Below the pieces are notes generated by a model that was given only the letters and a program-made list of their open reading frames with translations, made no database searches and had not been told where the DNA came from. Shown one piece after another: positions 47,995-60,314 of a stretch of DNA of 64,000 bases. How positions within the stretch are numbered: the stretch's first letter is position 1; each line of letters opens with the position of its first letter. Origin of the DNA: Rhinopomastus cyanomelas. Its lineage: Eukaryota > Chordata > Aves > Bucerotiformes > Rhinopomastidae. The DNA is taken from assembly GCA_013400115.1 (NCBI GenBank), contig VXBP01009424.1, positions 214,269-278,268 on the forward strand, read 5' to 3'. A program made the translations under genes and the position numbers.

Positions 47995-48250
47995 CCTCTT
48001 TCTGGTGCAGGTTTAATTGCTGGGATAATTCACGAGAGCCCAAGGAGGGGAGTGGGGTGGGGGGAGGGAAAACCCCACACATCTGGGAAAACAGGGTCTG
48101 CTGAATCGAACCCATTAATAACCAAGTAATTGGTCCTTTGCTTGTGATCCAAACAGCTGCCTAATTGTTAATGACCTCGATATGAGGAGAACAGGTAATT
48201 ATGGGGCTGCATCACGAGCTGCTGACTTTTATTTTAGGGGTTTGGGGGTG
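47995..48250. promoter_or_regulatory. Candidate conserved upstream element
   Basis: Unique AT-rich island dense in homeodomain-like cores: cccattaataaccaagtaat, gctgcctaattgttaatgac, gaacaggtaattatggggct. About 11 kb upstream of the presumed start. Confidence 0.3.
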
Positions 48251-49814
48251 TTTCTTTTCTTTGCTTGTCTTCCTGTTTCTCTTCTTTGGGGTTAACTGCA
48301 GCATGTCCCAGCAGGTCACCCCAGCAGGGTTCTGGCCGAGCTGGGAGCTCTGGGCTGCAGCCACATCTTGAGGCTCCTGCTGCTTTGAGATCTTCAAACA
48401 GGGGACATCCTCAGCTGTGGGGATCCCTGCCCGTGGGGAGCCCAGACCCAGCTCTGCACTGAACAAACGAGGAGGAAGCTGTGGGGGACCCTGGCTGTCA
48501 AATTCCCCAAGATGAGGGGGTTCAAGGAGTGTTCTTGGAACATTTTATTCCTGTTCACTTGGTGTTTTTCCTACACTCTGACTGTGAACCCTAAAACTTT
48601 GCTGGGATCCCTTTTCTAGAGGTGAGAGGATGCAGAGACAGACCGGCCCTGCTCGATGGGGCTGATAACATCAGTGCATTTAATGCTGCTGCTGCTGCTG
48701 CTGGGGATTTGCCTTTGTGGGGTTTGTGCAACTATCACCTTTGGCTTCTTCCAGAGAGGAGATTCCAGCCAGGAGATATGGGGATGGATCAGGGTGGGTG
48801 GTGAGAGCTGTCTGGGACTTGTCCAGAGGAGGAGGTGGAGGAGGCAGCCCCACATGTGCTCCTCTCTTCATTCTCAAGGCCACTTGGCTTGAATCACTGG
48901 ATCTCCTAGGTTGGAAGAGACCTCTGAGCTCATCCCCATGAGGTTTGCTTTGCAAACCCTTCCAGGGAGACAGAACCAGGGTAAGAAAACACAGATCAGC
49001 GGGTGCTCTGTGCAGGCAGTGAGGGGTGAGGAGGAGCCCCCCGCGGCAGCTGCTCCCTCCTCACAGCACCAGAAGAGCTGCTGCTGCTTCCTGTGTGCAG
49101 GGAGCTGGTCATCACTCAGCAGAGATCTCTGCAGGATGCTGAGCTGATAGCAGCCCTGGAGAAGGTGACTCACATCTTTCCCTTCAGACAGCTGCTACTG
49201 GGGAGCCCGAGCTGCTGTGGGGTCCAGCAGCTGTGGGGTCACCCAGGCACAGGTCCCTTATCCTGGCCAGTCCCGTCGCCCTGCCACGAGGTGCCTGGCA
49301 GAGGGACCATAGACCCTCTTGCACAGCCCCAGCCAAGGGCCAGCAGCTCTCCAGCACCCTGCAAGGGTGAAGGCACCACCAGTCCTGTGCCTGTTATTGC
49401 CTTAGGAGCCCACACAGGGCAGGACATGCCCAGCCCAGTGGCCCTGGCCCCGGGCAGGTCCCACTGCCAGCAGTGTGCTGGGGAGGGAGGGAGGGAGGGA
49501 TGCTCTTCTCATCCTGGCTTCCTGCAGGCACAAATAGCTCCAGGCCCCGGGTTCCTGTGTACCTCGTGTATTTATAGTGCAAGTGGCTCCTCACCTGCGC
49601 TTCGGGGAGGAAACACCGCGTCCCTCCCGTGCGATCGTGAGCATCGCTCCCACCAGAGGGGCCCCAGCACTTCCCACGGGCACAAAGCACATCAGGACCT
49701 GGCAGAGGAGCTACGTGACTGTGACCCTCGGTGCTGGCACCCATGGGATTCCCCGTGGCTGCTGCTGCCCTCCAACACCTGCCTTTGGAAGGGAAAAGTC
49801 CGCTCCCAGCTCTG
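48251..49814. other. Intergenic DNA with minor repeats
   Basis: Contains CTG x5 near 48687-48703, an antisense CR1 remnant at about 48895-48970 (ggttggaagagacctctgag), (ggga)n near 49482-49500 and TTCCCACG (RBPJ complement) at 49671-49678. No gene seen. Confidence 0.5.
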
Positions 49815-50268
49815 CAGTCCTCAGCACCAGAAGGATGAGGAGCTGTTGGAGCAGGTCCAGAGGAGGCCATGGGCTGGACACTCTGGGGACCATCAGAGAG
49901 TTGGGGTTGTTCAGTCTGAAGAGGAGGAGGCCCTGGGGGGATCTTCCAGTGACATCCCAACCACTGAGAGGGGCTGTCAGAGGGCTGGGGAGGGCTGTTC
50001 CCAAGGGCAGGGAATGATAGGATGAGAGGTGACGGTCTGAAGCAGGAAAAGGGCAGAGTGAGGCTGGACATGAGGACAAAGTTGTTGAATCTGAGGGTGG
50101 GGGATCCCTGGAACAGGCTGCCCACAGAGGGAATGGAGACCAGTCAAGGTCAGGCTGACTGGGGCTGTGGGCAACCTGTTCTGGTGAGTGCTGGCCCTGC
50201 TGGGTGTAGGGGGGTTGGACTGGCTGCCCTTTGGGGGTCCTTTCCAACCCTCTCGTTCTCTGATTCCA
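49815..50268 (+). mobile_element. CR1 3' fragment (older subfamily)
   Basis: Sense: ttggggttgttcagtctgaa, ggggctgtcagagggctggg, gggatccctggaacaggctg, then the tail tggactggctgccctttggg. Same subfamily as 10527-10925. Confidence 0.87.
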
Positions 50269-50439
50269 CGTCCTGCAGAGAACTGAAGCAGAGGCAGGAC
50301 TTGCAGCCAGCTGCAGGCTCAGTGGTGCCCAAGCTGTGCGGCAGGGAGATGCCCATCAGCTCTGCTCAGCTGCTTGGGGCCCTGGCGAGGGCAGGGCTGG
50401 CACAGATCACCACCCACAGCAGCAGCAGCAGCAGTGGCA

Positions 50440-50580
50440 GGGGCTTGTTTTTCTAAGCAAATCGCTAAAGAGGCTAAATATACATTTTCCATTCAGCTCC
50501 CCAAAGCAGCGATAGCCCGGAGCCTAAAAATAAATCCCACTTGATTGTGCTTGAGCCGGAATTAGACTGACTCTGGATCA
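50440..50580. promoter_or_regulatory. Candidate conserved element
   Basis: Unique AT-rich island between two CR1 copies: tttctaagcaaatcgctaaa, ggctaaatatacattttcca, gcctaaaaataaatcccact. Includes CTAAAAATAA, a MEF2-type site. Suggestive only. Confidence 0.3.
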
Positions 50581-50589
50581 GGTCCTGCA

Positions 50590-50825
50590 GGATCACTGAC
50601 TGATTTGGGTTGGAAGGGACCTTAAAGATCATCCAGTGCCAACACCCTGCCGCGGGGCAGCGGCCCCTCTCACCAGACCAGGTTGCCCAGAGCCCCATCC
50701 AACCTGGCCTTGGACACTGCCAGGGATGGATCAGCCACAGCTTCCCTGGGCAGCCTGTTCCAGCACCTCAGCATCCTCACAGGGAGGGATTTCTTCCTAA
50801 GATCCAACCTAAATCTCCCCTCTCA
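50590..50825 (-). mobile_element. CR1 3' fragment
   Basis: Antisense: gatttgggttggaagggacc, caccagaccaggttgcccag and ccttggacactgccagggat. Confidence 0.87.
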
Positions 50826-50891
50826 TGCCCAGTGAGATACCAGCCCAGCAAGACTGGCAGCGAGTGTCCCGGGCTGTTTGCACATGGTGAC

Positions 50892-51350
50892 CAGGGTCAC
50901 AGAGTGACAGAACATGAGGGATTGGAAGGGACCTCCAAAGACTACCCAGTCCAATCCACCTGTCAGAGCAGGATCACCTAGATCTAGTCACACAGGAACA
51001 TATCCAGGAGGGTTTGAAATGTCTCCAGAGAAGGAGACTCCACAACCCCCCTGGGCAGCCCCTGCCAGGGCTCTGTCACCCTCACCATGAAGAAGGTCCT
51101 TCTCACACTGATGTGGAACCTCCTCTGCTCCATCTCACTGCCCCTTGTACGATCACTAGATGACACTGAGCAGATCCTGACTCTGTCCTCCTGACACCCA
51201 CTCTTCACATCTAGGTGATCCTGCTCAGGCAGGGGGATTGGACTAGAGGATCTTTCAAGGTCCCTTCCAATCCCTAAAGTCCTGTGATTCTCTGATGGGA
51301 CTAGATGATCTTTCAAGGTCCCTTCCAACCCCTAACATTCTGTGATCCTT
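50892..51350 (-). mobile_element. CR1 foldback: antisense 3' part then two sense tails
   Basis: 50892-51215 is antisense (agggattggaagggacctcc, gcaggatcacctagatctag, ctgatgtggaacctcctctg). From 51216 two sense tails follow (ctaggtgatcctgctcaggc, ggatctttcaaggtcccttc, attctgtgatcc), so the two orientations are joined head-on. Confidence 0.85.
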
Positions 51351-51539
51351 CTACAAACACTCCCTCCCATCTTGGTGCCATCTGCAAACTGACTATATAA
51401 GTGGAACCTGACTCGAGATGCCCACCACAGGGGCTTCTGAGGACATCCCAGTGCCAGGCTGAACCATCAGCTACCCAGGGGCGCAACGAGCCCTTGACTC
51501 GCTCCCCCAGCCATCCCCTCACATCCTTCCCTCCTGTCT

Positions 51540-51980
51540 CTAAGTCATAAAACCGCTGTGAAAAAACCCACCCAACGCAGAGGGCTGGGGGTGTGTTTTG
51601 CAGGAGGGGAAAAAAACCCCCTTCCCCTGACCCCTGCACAACCGAACTCGCCGTCCTCCCGGGATGCGGCGTCTGCACTATTCCCACAACCTCTGCATAA
51701 TGCATCGCTCATGTCAGCCCTCGGGAGACAGGAATTAATAGCTAACAGCAAGCAGGCATGGCACACACGTGGGCTTCTCCTTCCCAGGGGCTCCGAGTGC
51801 TGGGGGAGACTCTTTTCCTCCCCCCCCCTTTGCATTCAGCTTGGCTAATTCCCATTTAAAAGCCCCCGAGAAGAAAAAGACCACAGAGGAGCCGGCGGAG
51901 TGTTTGTGCCAAACAGGAAATATTCAATAAATGTTTATCCTCCGACACAATGGGAGGGTTTCAAAAAGTTTTCTATGGAT
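51540..51980. promoter_or_regulatory. Candidate conserved upstream element with RBPJ site
   Basis: Unique island: TTCCCACA (RBPJ complement) at 51681-51688, acctctgcataatgcatcgc, acaggaattaatagctaaca and aggaaatattcaataaatgt. About 15 kb upstream of the presumed NOTCH1 start. Confidence 0.32.
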
Positions 51981-52117
51981 GTGGTTTCGGGCTGAGGGGG
52001 CGGAGAGGGTTTTTCTTCCCCATCCAGCCTCGCTCGGAGCTCCTCGGCTAGGTGGCTGCTGATGGAGGTGAGAGCTGGAGCGCTCCTGGGGTGGACTAGA
52101 CGATGTTTGAGCTGGGT

Positions 52118-52710
52118 GTGTTCCTGCGTGACTTGGTCTAGGGGATCCTGCTGTGGCAGGGGGGTTGGACTGGATGATCTTTCGAGGTCCCTTCCAATCC
52201 CTAATGATTCTATGAGATGGCCCTAGATGCCCTTTGGAGGTCCCTTCCAACCCAGCACAGACTATGATGATCTTTTGAGGTCCCTTCCTAACGTCCTGTG
52301 ATTCTGTAAAACCCTGTGTCACTGCCCATCGTTGTGACAGGATGATCTTTAAGGTCCCTTCCAACTCCTAATGTTCTGCAGGAGCTATTGAAGGGTTCAT
52401 CATGATCTCCAGAGTCCTTTCCAACCCCTTCCAACCATTCTATCAGAGCACTGGAAGGGGCTGCCCAGGGAGGTTGTGGAGTCTCCTTCTCTGGAGAAGT
52501 GTAAAACCCACCTGGACACGTCCCTGTGTCACTGGATCTAGGGGATCCTGCTGTAGGGGGGTTGTGGAGTCTCCTTCTCTGTAAATGTTTAAAACCCTCC
52601 TGGACACCCTCTAGATCCTGTGTGACCAGATCTAGGGGTTCCTGCTGTGGTGGAGGGATGATGTTCTGAGGTCCCTTCCAACCCCTAATGTTCTGTGCTT
52701 CTGTGTGGTC
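52118..52710 (+). mobile_element. Cluster of CR1 tails and 3' UTR pieces
   Basis: Sense. Three tails (gatctttcgaggtcccttcc, gatcttttgaggtcccttcc, gatctttaaggtcccttcca) are followed by a body with its 'ggagtctccttctctg' block twice (about 52480 and 52568) and a final tail ending gttctgtgcttctgtg. Confidence 0.85.
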
Positions 52711-53926
52711 AGTCTTCGGTGGTGGGATGCTCCGTGCCTCAGTTTCCCCACTGAGAGCCCCATCCCGGAGCAGAAACAGAGCTGTGCTGACCAGCCCCGT
52801 GGCAAATCGACTCCTCTCTGCTTTCCTGTCGTCCCGACATCTTTTTCCCAAACCTTCCTCCCCTCCCCCGCCTCAAAAATGTGAAAAAATAGCTCCATCT
52901 GGATGCTGTTTCCACCCAGGCGCTGGCCCCGGGGCCGGGAGCCAAGAGAGCAGCTCCTGTGAACAGCAGACGTGGGAGCCGGGGAGGATGTGACGGGGAA
53001 GCTGTGAGAAAAGCCCGAGGTCGGCAAACCTTCGGCCTCGCTGCGGGAGCCGCGGTCCCTCGCAGGTTTGTGGCCGGAGACGCGGGGCGATGCCGGCCCC
53101 GAGCCCCACGGGGATGGGGAGAAGACGGGGAGCAAATCCTGCCCTGCTGAGCAGCGCCCATCCAGAACCCTGTTTGGAATCCAGTTCCTGTTGGGAATCG
53201 GGGCTGGGGCGGTGGCTGCGGGTGTGGGGCAGCCCCGGGGATGCTCCTCCAGCGGCAGCAGCTCCAGCCCTGACCCCTTGCAGCCATCGCTCCCCAGACC
53301 TCAGCCATGGGAGGGGACGGGCTGGCTTCCCGCTTCCCAGGCTTCCCACGCCAACACGTGTTATTTATGGCCACCAGGTTTTCAAATTCGACATAAATCA
53401 GTTGTGGGGAGCCAGAGGGTCCATGTGCAACCCCCTGGGCTGCAGGAAGAGGAGAGGAGGAGGCGGGGGTGCAGGGGGACCTGGACGGTCAGAGCTGGAG
53501 CAGGAGGAGTTAAGTTGTCCGACGTTGGGAAGCCACCTCCATCCTCCAAAATACAATCGACCAGGAAATAAACAGGAGCTGGTGTTTGTTTCAGTTCACA
53601 AGTGAAAAATAAAAGGATTTCCTGTGGGCCAGGGCACCCGGGGTCCCGCAGCCGCCCCGCACCCATTGTTCCCCCCCCCCATAAGCTCTGTCATGGGGGG
53701 GACATTGTTCCCTCCGCATGTCCCATCAGATAAAGGAGCTGAAAAGGGCTCCCTGGGCTCTGCTGTGCTGCCCATGGGGGTTTCATGGCCACCAGTACCA
53801 GTGGGAGGAAGGCCGTGGGTTATATTGAGGTTTGAGGGTCTTTGGACCCCAAGAACCTATTGAGACCCTCCCACCCTGAGTGGGGCTGCAGCTGTGGAGC
53901 CAGACGTGGGAGTCTGATCACTTATG
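52711..53926. other. Unique intergenic DNA
   Basis: GC-rich with some CpG (52920-53110). No coding exon or repeat family recognised. Confidence 0.5.
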
Positions 53927-54018
53927 GGGTGTGGGGAGGTGGTCGGGTGTCACGATGGCCGTGGGGTCTCAGCAGCTGTGGGCTGTGGGGAGGTGGTCGG
54001 GTGTCACGATGGCCGAGG
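53927..54018. repeat. Local direct duplication
   Basis: The block ggctgtggggaggtggtcgg + gtgtcacgatggccg occurs twice (starting about 53931 and 53984). Confidence 0.85.
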
Positions 54019-55825
54019 AGCCTGATCTGGGCATCTGAGCAGCTGTGGGGCAAGGGAAAGTTGCAGGGTAGCTCGACAGGACCTCACACCATCTCAGAGA
54101 GGGCTTGTGCCTTCCTCTTTTTATCAGCCCATCTCCCCGAAGCAGTGAGACCTCACGTTTCCTGCAGCCTCATGGTATTTGCTGACTGCGGTGTCGCAGC
54201 CACGGCACCGGATGAGTGGGAAGAGAACCAATGTTAGAAAAATAACCCTGCGAGGAGGCACCTGGGGGCACCAAGCCCTGACGGGGCTCCCAGTCAGCAG
54301 AAACCCCTTGATGCTCCTGGAAAGCAGCAGAGAGTCAAAGGGAGAACTTTGTGCAGCCTCTCCTGGCCTGGGGGGACCCAAAAGGCTGCTGCTGGTGGTG
54401 CTGGTGATGCTGGTGGTGCTGGTGGGTCAGACACCGGGGTGTGAAGCACTCAGCTGGCTGCAGCAGCTTTCACTGCCGGCCTGACTGATGCCTTAAGAGC
54501 ATCAGAAAGTGGGGGGGCTTTGCATTTGAAGTCACTCCCCACCTCCCCTCCCTGAACTGGGAGCGAGAGCAGCCTTAGGCACCCTGCTGGGGCTCCCTAA
54601 GGACCCCCCTGGGGCTGGGTATGAGGCACTTTGGGGAGAGAATAAGAAAGGAAAAAGAAAAAGGACAGGGGCCAGTCATCAGCCTTTTGCTCACATCTTG
54701 TGTCAGATGCTCCAGGCCCCCAGTCATCTTCTTCCACTGGACCCTCACCAGTAGTCCATCAACTGGGGAGATGCTTGAACTGGGAGCAAAGCTCTGTGCT
54801 GGGCTCTGCTGGAAGCTGGAGTGGTGTTGGGTGCCTGACCAGCTCCTCTGCTTGGACACGTGAAATCAGGGCTGGGGGCACCAGGGGCAAGCAGCTGCCA
54901 CCCAACCAAACCCCAGCCACTGGTGGTGGGGCAGCTTGCGATGCTCATACTGGTTTTGTGCTGGGGGTATCAGTGACCATCTAGAAAAGCTGGAAGCCAT
55001 CACCTGGAGGTAGCAGGAGGCCTCCTGCTGCAAGGTGGCCCTTCCTGATGCAGTGCTGTTCTTTGGTGACTTGTCCTGGAGATGCTGCAGAGTTTGGGGG
55101 GGTCATGGGTTGTAAAACTCCAAGCACAGTCCCAGCACATCAGCCCAATCTCCTCTCAGCCCCCATTCAGCTCAAAGAGGGTGTCCCCAGGCTGGGTGGT
55201 AGGGCTGGAGCTGGGCATCGGTGGGGGATGGAGGGGCTGTGGCTGTCCCGGCTGCTCTTCACATCTCCATGAGAGATCTCACACCCACCAGCAAAGTGGG
55301 GCCTCCAGGGCTCCAGGGGTCATTAAAGCTACCCAAAAAGGACTTCCTCTGAGAACAGTCGTCCCAGGAGCTGGAGAAATCCCACTGCACTCTCCCACCC
55401 CCTCCTCACACCACTGCCCAACCCTGCAGGACCCTGGTTTAGGGTCAGCTTTGCTCTATTTCTCTTGCAGGCTGCAGCTTTCCACTGCACTGGAGGGGCT
55501 GCATCACCCCACTGAGCAGAGAGAAGGGTCCCTGCATTGTGGCTCCTCACTGCACCAAGTGAATGCATCAGCTGCTGGAGATGTTCCAGCTGGAGGTGTT
55601 CCAGCCCTCCTAGAGGTGCTGCATCCCCCCTGACTTTGACCTGCAGGGCTGGGGCAGAGCTGGTAGCCCAGTAGCCCAGCAGCCCATCACCTGGGTCTTG
55701 AACCTACTGGTCCCATCCCATCAGGGCTGTGGTGCACCACCTGCCAGGTGAGGAGCTACTACTGACAGAGAAATGGGGGAGTAGCTCCAGCAGTGTCTTG
55801 ACGTGAGGCACAGACAAGGCAAGAG
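54019..55825. other. Unique intergenic DNA
   Basis: Includes a CTG/GTG run at 54383-54430 (ctgctgctggtggtgctggt). No gene, transposon or regulatory cluster recognised. Confidence 0.5.
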
Positions 55826-56338
55826 ATATTCTGGGGTGTTGGGTCCAGTTCTGGGCCCCTCAGTTCCAGAAGGACACAGAGCTGCTGGAGAGAGCCCAGC
55901 TCAGAGCCACAGAGATGATGGAGGGAGGGGAGCATCTCCCTGCTGAGGAGAGGCTGAGGGAGCTGGGGCTCTTCAGCTTGGGAAACAAGAAGCCTGAGGG
56001 GTGACCCCATGAATGTTGGTCAATATGTGAAGGGTGGGTGTCAGGAGGACGGAGCCAGGCTCTGCTCAGGGGCACCCAGTGACAGGACAAGGGGCAGTGG
56101 GTGTGAGCTGGAGCAGAGGAGGTTCCACATCAATGTGAGAAGGACCTTCTTCATAGTGAGGGTGACAGAGCCCTGGCAGGGGCTCCCCAGGGGGGTTGTG
56201 GAGTCTCCTTCTCTGGAGACATTTCAAACCCTCCTGGCCATGTTCCTGTGCAACTGGATGTAGGGGCTTCTGCTGTGTCAGGTGGGTTGGACTTGATGAC
56301 CTTTCAAGGTCCCTTCCAATCCCTCACGTTCTGTGATA
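55826..56338 (+). mobile_element. CR1 3' half, single tail
   Basis: Sense, from the end of ORF2 (ccagttctgggcccctcagt) to cctcacgttctgtgataaac. Closely similar to 43590-44125. Confidence 0.9.
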
Positions 56339-57120
56339 AACCTTGTGTGGGGTGTGCGTGGAGGAGAGCAGAGGATGTGAGGGGCATCCCCATGGGAAAG
56401 CACATACATGTTGTGGCACTGAGAACAGAAGTGCTCATTACTCACGAAGGGGTGGGGGGAAAGAAGGCCAAAAAAAAAAGAAGGAGAAGCAAAAAGAAAA
56501 CCTACAGAAGTTCTTTTCAGGCATCAGCTTCCAGTAACAAAGCTAGATTGATGGAAAAAAAAAGTGCTTTTATTTTTCATTCGCCAATGGAGAAGCCCCA
56601 CCAAATCAAAAGGGATGCAAAGAATAACTGGGGGAATGTAAAGAGTCAGCTGAGGGAGAGCTGGGTCCCAGGGGCATCCAAACAATGCCTCCTGCCCCTG
56701 GGCTTTTGCTGATTGTGCTGGGGAAATCAAACAAGTGTGCTATTATTTATTGGGGGGAGGTAGTGGTTTCCTTGTGTTTTATTGGGATTTGCCCAGGCAG
56801 CCCGTGGGCCTGGAGGGATGATGGCTGCTGAGGCTGCTTGGAGCACAAGGAGGGACCAGTTGCCCTGCTCTGGGCTTGGTGCTGGGCGTGAGGGGGTGGT
56901 GGAAGAGCAGCCATGGCCCCAACAGGCTCTACACTGCCGAGTGGGTGAGCAGAGCCACAGCTCATCCGCGGTGAGGGCCATTTCCCAGTGTCTGTGGTGG
57001 TTGGTCATGGGCTAGGAGGGACTGGGAGGATGATCAACAGCCTCCCCATCCTGCTGCTGCATCCCAGTGCCTGGCAGGTGGGCACTGGGCACATGCTGGA
57101 TGCTCCACTCTCCTCTCACC
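56339..57120. other. Unique intergenic DNA, A-rich patch
   Basis: A-rich stretch 56465-56590 (ccaaaaaaaaaagaaggaga, gatggaaaaaaaaagtgctt), otherwise unremarkable. Confidence 0.5.
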
Positions 57121-57121
57121 T

Positions 57122-57171
57122 CTCCTTCTTCTACTCTTCTTCTCCTTCTTCTCCTTCTTCTCCTTCTTCTN
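57122..57171. repeat. (CTTCTC)n simple repeat ending in an N
   Basis: tctccttcttctccttcttc type run with an undetermined base at 57171. Confidence 0.95.
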
Positions 57172-58795
57172 CAATCTGAAGTAGAGGGAAGAGGGGCGAA
57201 CCCAGCTGTCCCCTCGACCCCTAGGCTGGCTGTGAGAGGGCACCCGGGATGCCGGTGGCTCCATCCTTGGTGCCGTGCCACATGCCCCCCCCCACCTCCT
57301 CCTCGCCCGGAGCGCGCTGCCCTCCGCGGGGCCGGCTGCCTGCGCCACGACGGGGGCAACCGAGCCGCTCGCGCTCCAGCTGGAACCATCCCAGCCCTGG
57401 GGCAGCGAGCTGGGCACTGCCTGTGCCCACACGGCTGCTGCCACCGCCGCACGCCGCACCGGGCAAGCTGTGGCCGTGCTTGCGCTCCAAAGCACCGGGA
57501 GCCTGGCAGAGCCCCTTCCTGGCATCTGGAGAGTGTGCTGGCCGCGGAGAGACCACGGAGGGACCTTCAGCTGCCTTCCTGCGCTCCCCCAGGTCGGCGA
57601 CAGCCTCCAGCCCCCTCAGCAACCAGCGACTCTCTTCTGAAGATGCTCAGTTTGAAGCCCTGTGAGGGTTCGAGATGTGTTTCCCCACTGCTCACCCCTC
57701 CCCAGTTCCAACCTGAACCTTTCCCGGTCTCTCCCTGTTGCCATCACCGTGCCAGGCTGGGGTTCAGCTCCCCACAGGAGCAGGCAAACCCTCTGTGCCT
57801 CCATCAGGAAGATCTCCTGGCAGCAGGACCTCATCTCATGTTGCCCTCTCAACACAGCCAGCCCTGCGGCAGGGACCAGTTACACCATCGACCACCGCTG
57901 GTGCTTCGCCAAGCAGGGTCCAGTTCCTGCTGGGTTCTTCCAGCAGAGCTCTGGCACCACAACTCTGCAGCTGGCTGGTGCTGGAGGGATGGGGCAGCTG
58001 GGGAGGGCAGGAGCCCCAGACCATCTCCTCTGGGTTTGGGCACCGCTCCCCTCTGCCCTGGGACCGCAGCCGCAGCTAAAGCTCAGCCTGAGACCCGGAC
58101 TAGAACGAATGGGTTGGTTTTGGCTGGTCCCCAGCTGGAAGGATGCCCACCCCATGAAACCCACTTGTCCGTGGTCAGCCCAGCTCGGGGACCTCCAGCA
58201 CCGGACCTCCCCCCGCCCACATTCCTCTGGGGCTTCGTCTGTGGTGGAAGGGAGCGGGGGACATCTGGGACTAACCCAGCGGGAGGACCCTTCCTCCTTC
58301 CCAACCCAAGAGGGGTCCTGGTGCTCCGAGGACGGCACGAGGACCCCACGTGTGGGTGACGTGTCCCCTCGCTTTGCGCCCCAGGGCACCTCTGCACGTT
58401 TGAACTCCAGCGGAGCAGGTTTTGGGGTGGCTGATGTCAGCGGCGGGGAACATGCCCCGACACATCCCGCAGAGGGTGGGGGAGAAGCGCTGCTGCTCCC
58501 CAGCCCTGCTGGGATGGGGTGGCAGGTGGATGGAGGGGCACCTGTGGCACTGGGATGGTGTCTCCTGGATGCCCCCCAGCCCCGTGCTGAGTGCAAAGCT
58601 TGTAGGGGAACCTTAGAGCTGGCTGCTAGAGCAATCGGAATTAACATGGTCCCGGAGGCCAAATTCCTTTCCTGGCTCTGGTTGGGTGGGAGCTGAGTGG
58701 GATTTGAGCTGGGGGAGGGAGCTGCCCAGCTCTGCCTGCACCTCGAAGTCAATCTGCTGTAGGCGGCTGGGCTCGGGGTCGGGGGGTGTCTGCCA
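57172..58795. other. Unique GC-rich intergenic DNA
   Basis: CpG-containing around 57290-57490. A long open frame across the region reflects base composition and shows no domain. Confidence 0.5.
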
Positions 58796-58799
58796 CCCG

Positions 58800-58895
58800 A
58801 CAGAGTGAAAGGGCTGGGAGACGCTGCGCTCTGCTGATTATCTCCAGCGTAATTAAGTCATTAACAAAGCAAATGAACTGCAGTTTCTATCTTCA
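58800..58895. promoter_or_regulatory. Candidate conserved element
   Basis: Short AT-rich island: gctgattatctccagcgtaa, ttaagtcattaacaaagcaa, actgcagtttctatcttcag. Homeodomain- and AP-1-like cores. Weak evidence. Confidence 0.25.
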
Positions 58896-60310
58896 GGGTT
58901 GGAGCTGGCAGCGTGTTTGGCCTCGTTTCAGGGCTCTGTGAGGAGCACGGGGTGAACCAGGGTGTGCAGAGGCTCCCAGACACCCCACAACCGTCCGACA
59001 GCTGCCAGAGCTGGAGCTGAGAGATGGGTGGCTTGTGCAGAGCTGGGGAGGGGGTGCAGCTCAGCACCTCCAGAAGCCCCTGAGGCCTTTGCTCCAACTC
59101 GCTGGCTGCAGGAAGGACCAGTCCTTAAGCCAGGGCAGCGTCTTCCAGCAGGTCCTCATACCCTCACCAGGGGTTTGGGGTGTTGGTCAGGCTCGGTCTC
59201 TCATCAGAGCTCCCAGCAGAGCCTTGAGCCATTTGCTCTGGTGCTTTAAGCAGCAGGAGCTCCCCTGGATCTGCCGCAGAGGGGTCTGGAATCTTGTGAA
59301 TCCCCACGGGACAGCCTTTTCCCTGCCCTGCTCAGCCCCAACTCCCTGAACCCACACGGAGGAAGAAGACGATGGGCAGCGGAGCCCCCGCATCACCCCG
59401 AGCCCATCACCGACGGAGAGGTAGAGGAGGGACACGACCTCTCTTGCCAAACCGCTTTGCATCCCCAGCCAGCCCAGACTGCTTTTGCTGCAGGGACTGG
59501 CAAGAGGGAGAGGCTGCAGAACAAAGGAGGAACTTCTCCACACATCCCACACACAAATATTTCCCAGAGCAGCAGGAACAGCACCAGCAAATTGGCGGCA
59601 AACGAGGTGGATCCTGCTACTTGGCCACAGCCACCGGGGCTAGGAAAGTCCCACTTAGCGCTGGGCAGGTGGAGCAGCTTCTCTTTGACACCAGCCCAAT
59701 CGGTTTTGGACCCCAGGTCAATTTATTCCTCCCCACCGCTTCCTTCCCCAACGGCTGCTCATCCAGCAGCTCGAGAGGAGAGGGGAGCAGCCCCCCGGGT
59801 TGCTGGCAGGAGCTTGGCGGCGCCGAGCGAGTGATGCTCGGGCGGCAGCAGGCACCGAGGGGCCGGGCAGTGTGTTGGCAGGGCAATGCCATGGCAACCT
59901 GCTGGCGTGATGCTGAGCCCAACGCCGGGGCTGGGGTGGGGAAGACAAGGGGACAATGGGGCCGCAGAGGCAGAGCTGCCGCCCCAAGCTGCCCTACTTT
60001 GCTGTAAGGTCCCATCTGTGAGCTGTCAGACACCCGTTCCGGCTTCATCCTCCGGCTGCTGGCTTGGAAACCCCCCTGCAGGCAGCAGGATGGGGATGGG
60101 GGGGCTGCCCTATACAGCCAGGCTGTGGGGCTGCTCGGGGAGCTTGTCTCCAGTGAGCTCTGGGGTGAAGCTGTCTCAGTGGGGTTTCTCCCCCAGCAGT
60201 CTGTGGGTGTGGGGTGCTGCCCTGAGCAGGGCAAGAGGGTGCTGGGGGAGGCTTGCACGCCCCGGCAGGATCGGTGCGGGGTGCAGGAGCGCTCCCAGCT
60301 CCAAGGCAGG
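58896..60310. other. Unique intergenic DNA
   Basis: No gene, repeat family or regulatory cluster recognised. Confidence 0.5.
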
Positions 60311-60314
60311 CTTT

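Noticed and set aside
54290..54484. Leucine/valine-rich frame (LLLVVLVMLVVLVG) as a signal peptide of an EGFL7-like neighbour
   Set aside because: It comes from CTG/GTG repeats. No EMI or EGF exon of EGFL7 is visible anywhere in 37-64 kb.
57067..58359. A 430-codon plus-strand open frame
   Set aside because: GC-rich, no domain, contains an N and a simple repeat near its start. Stop codons are scarce because of composition.
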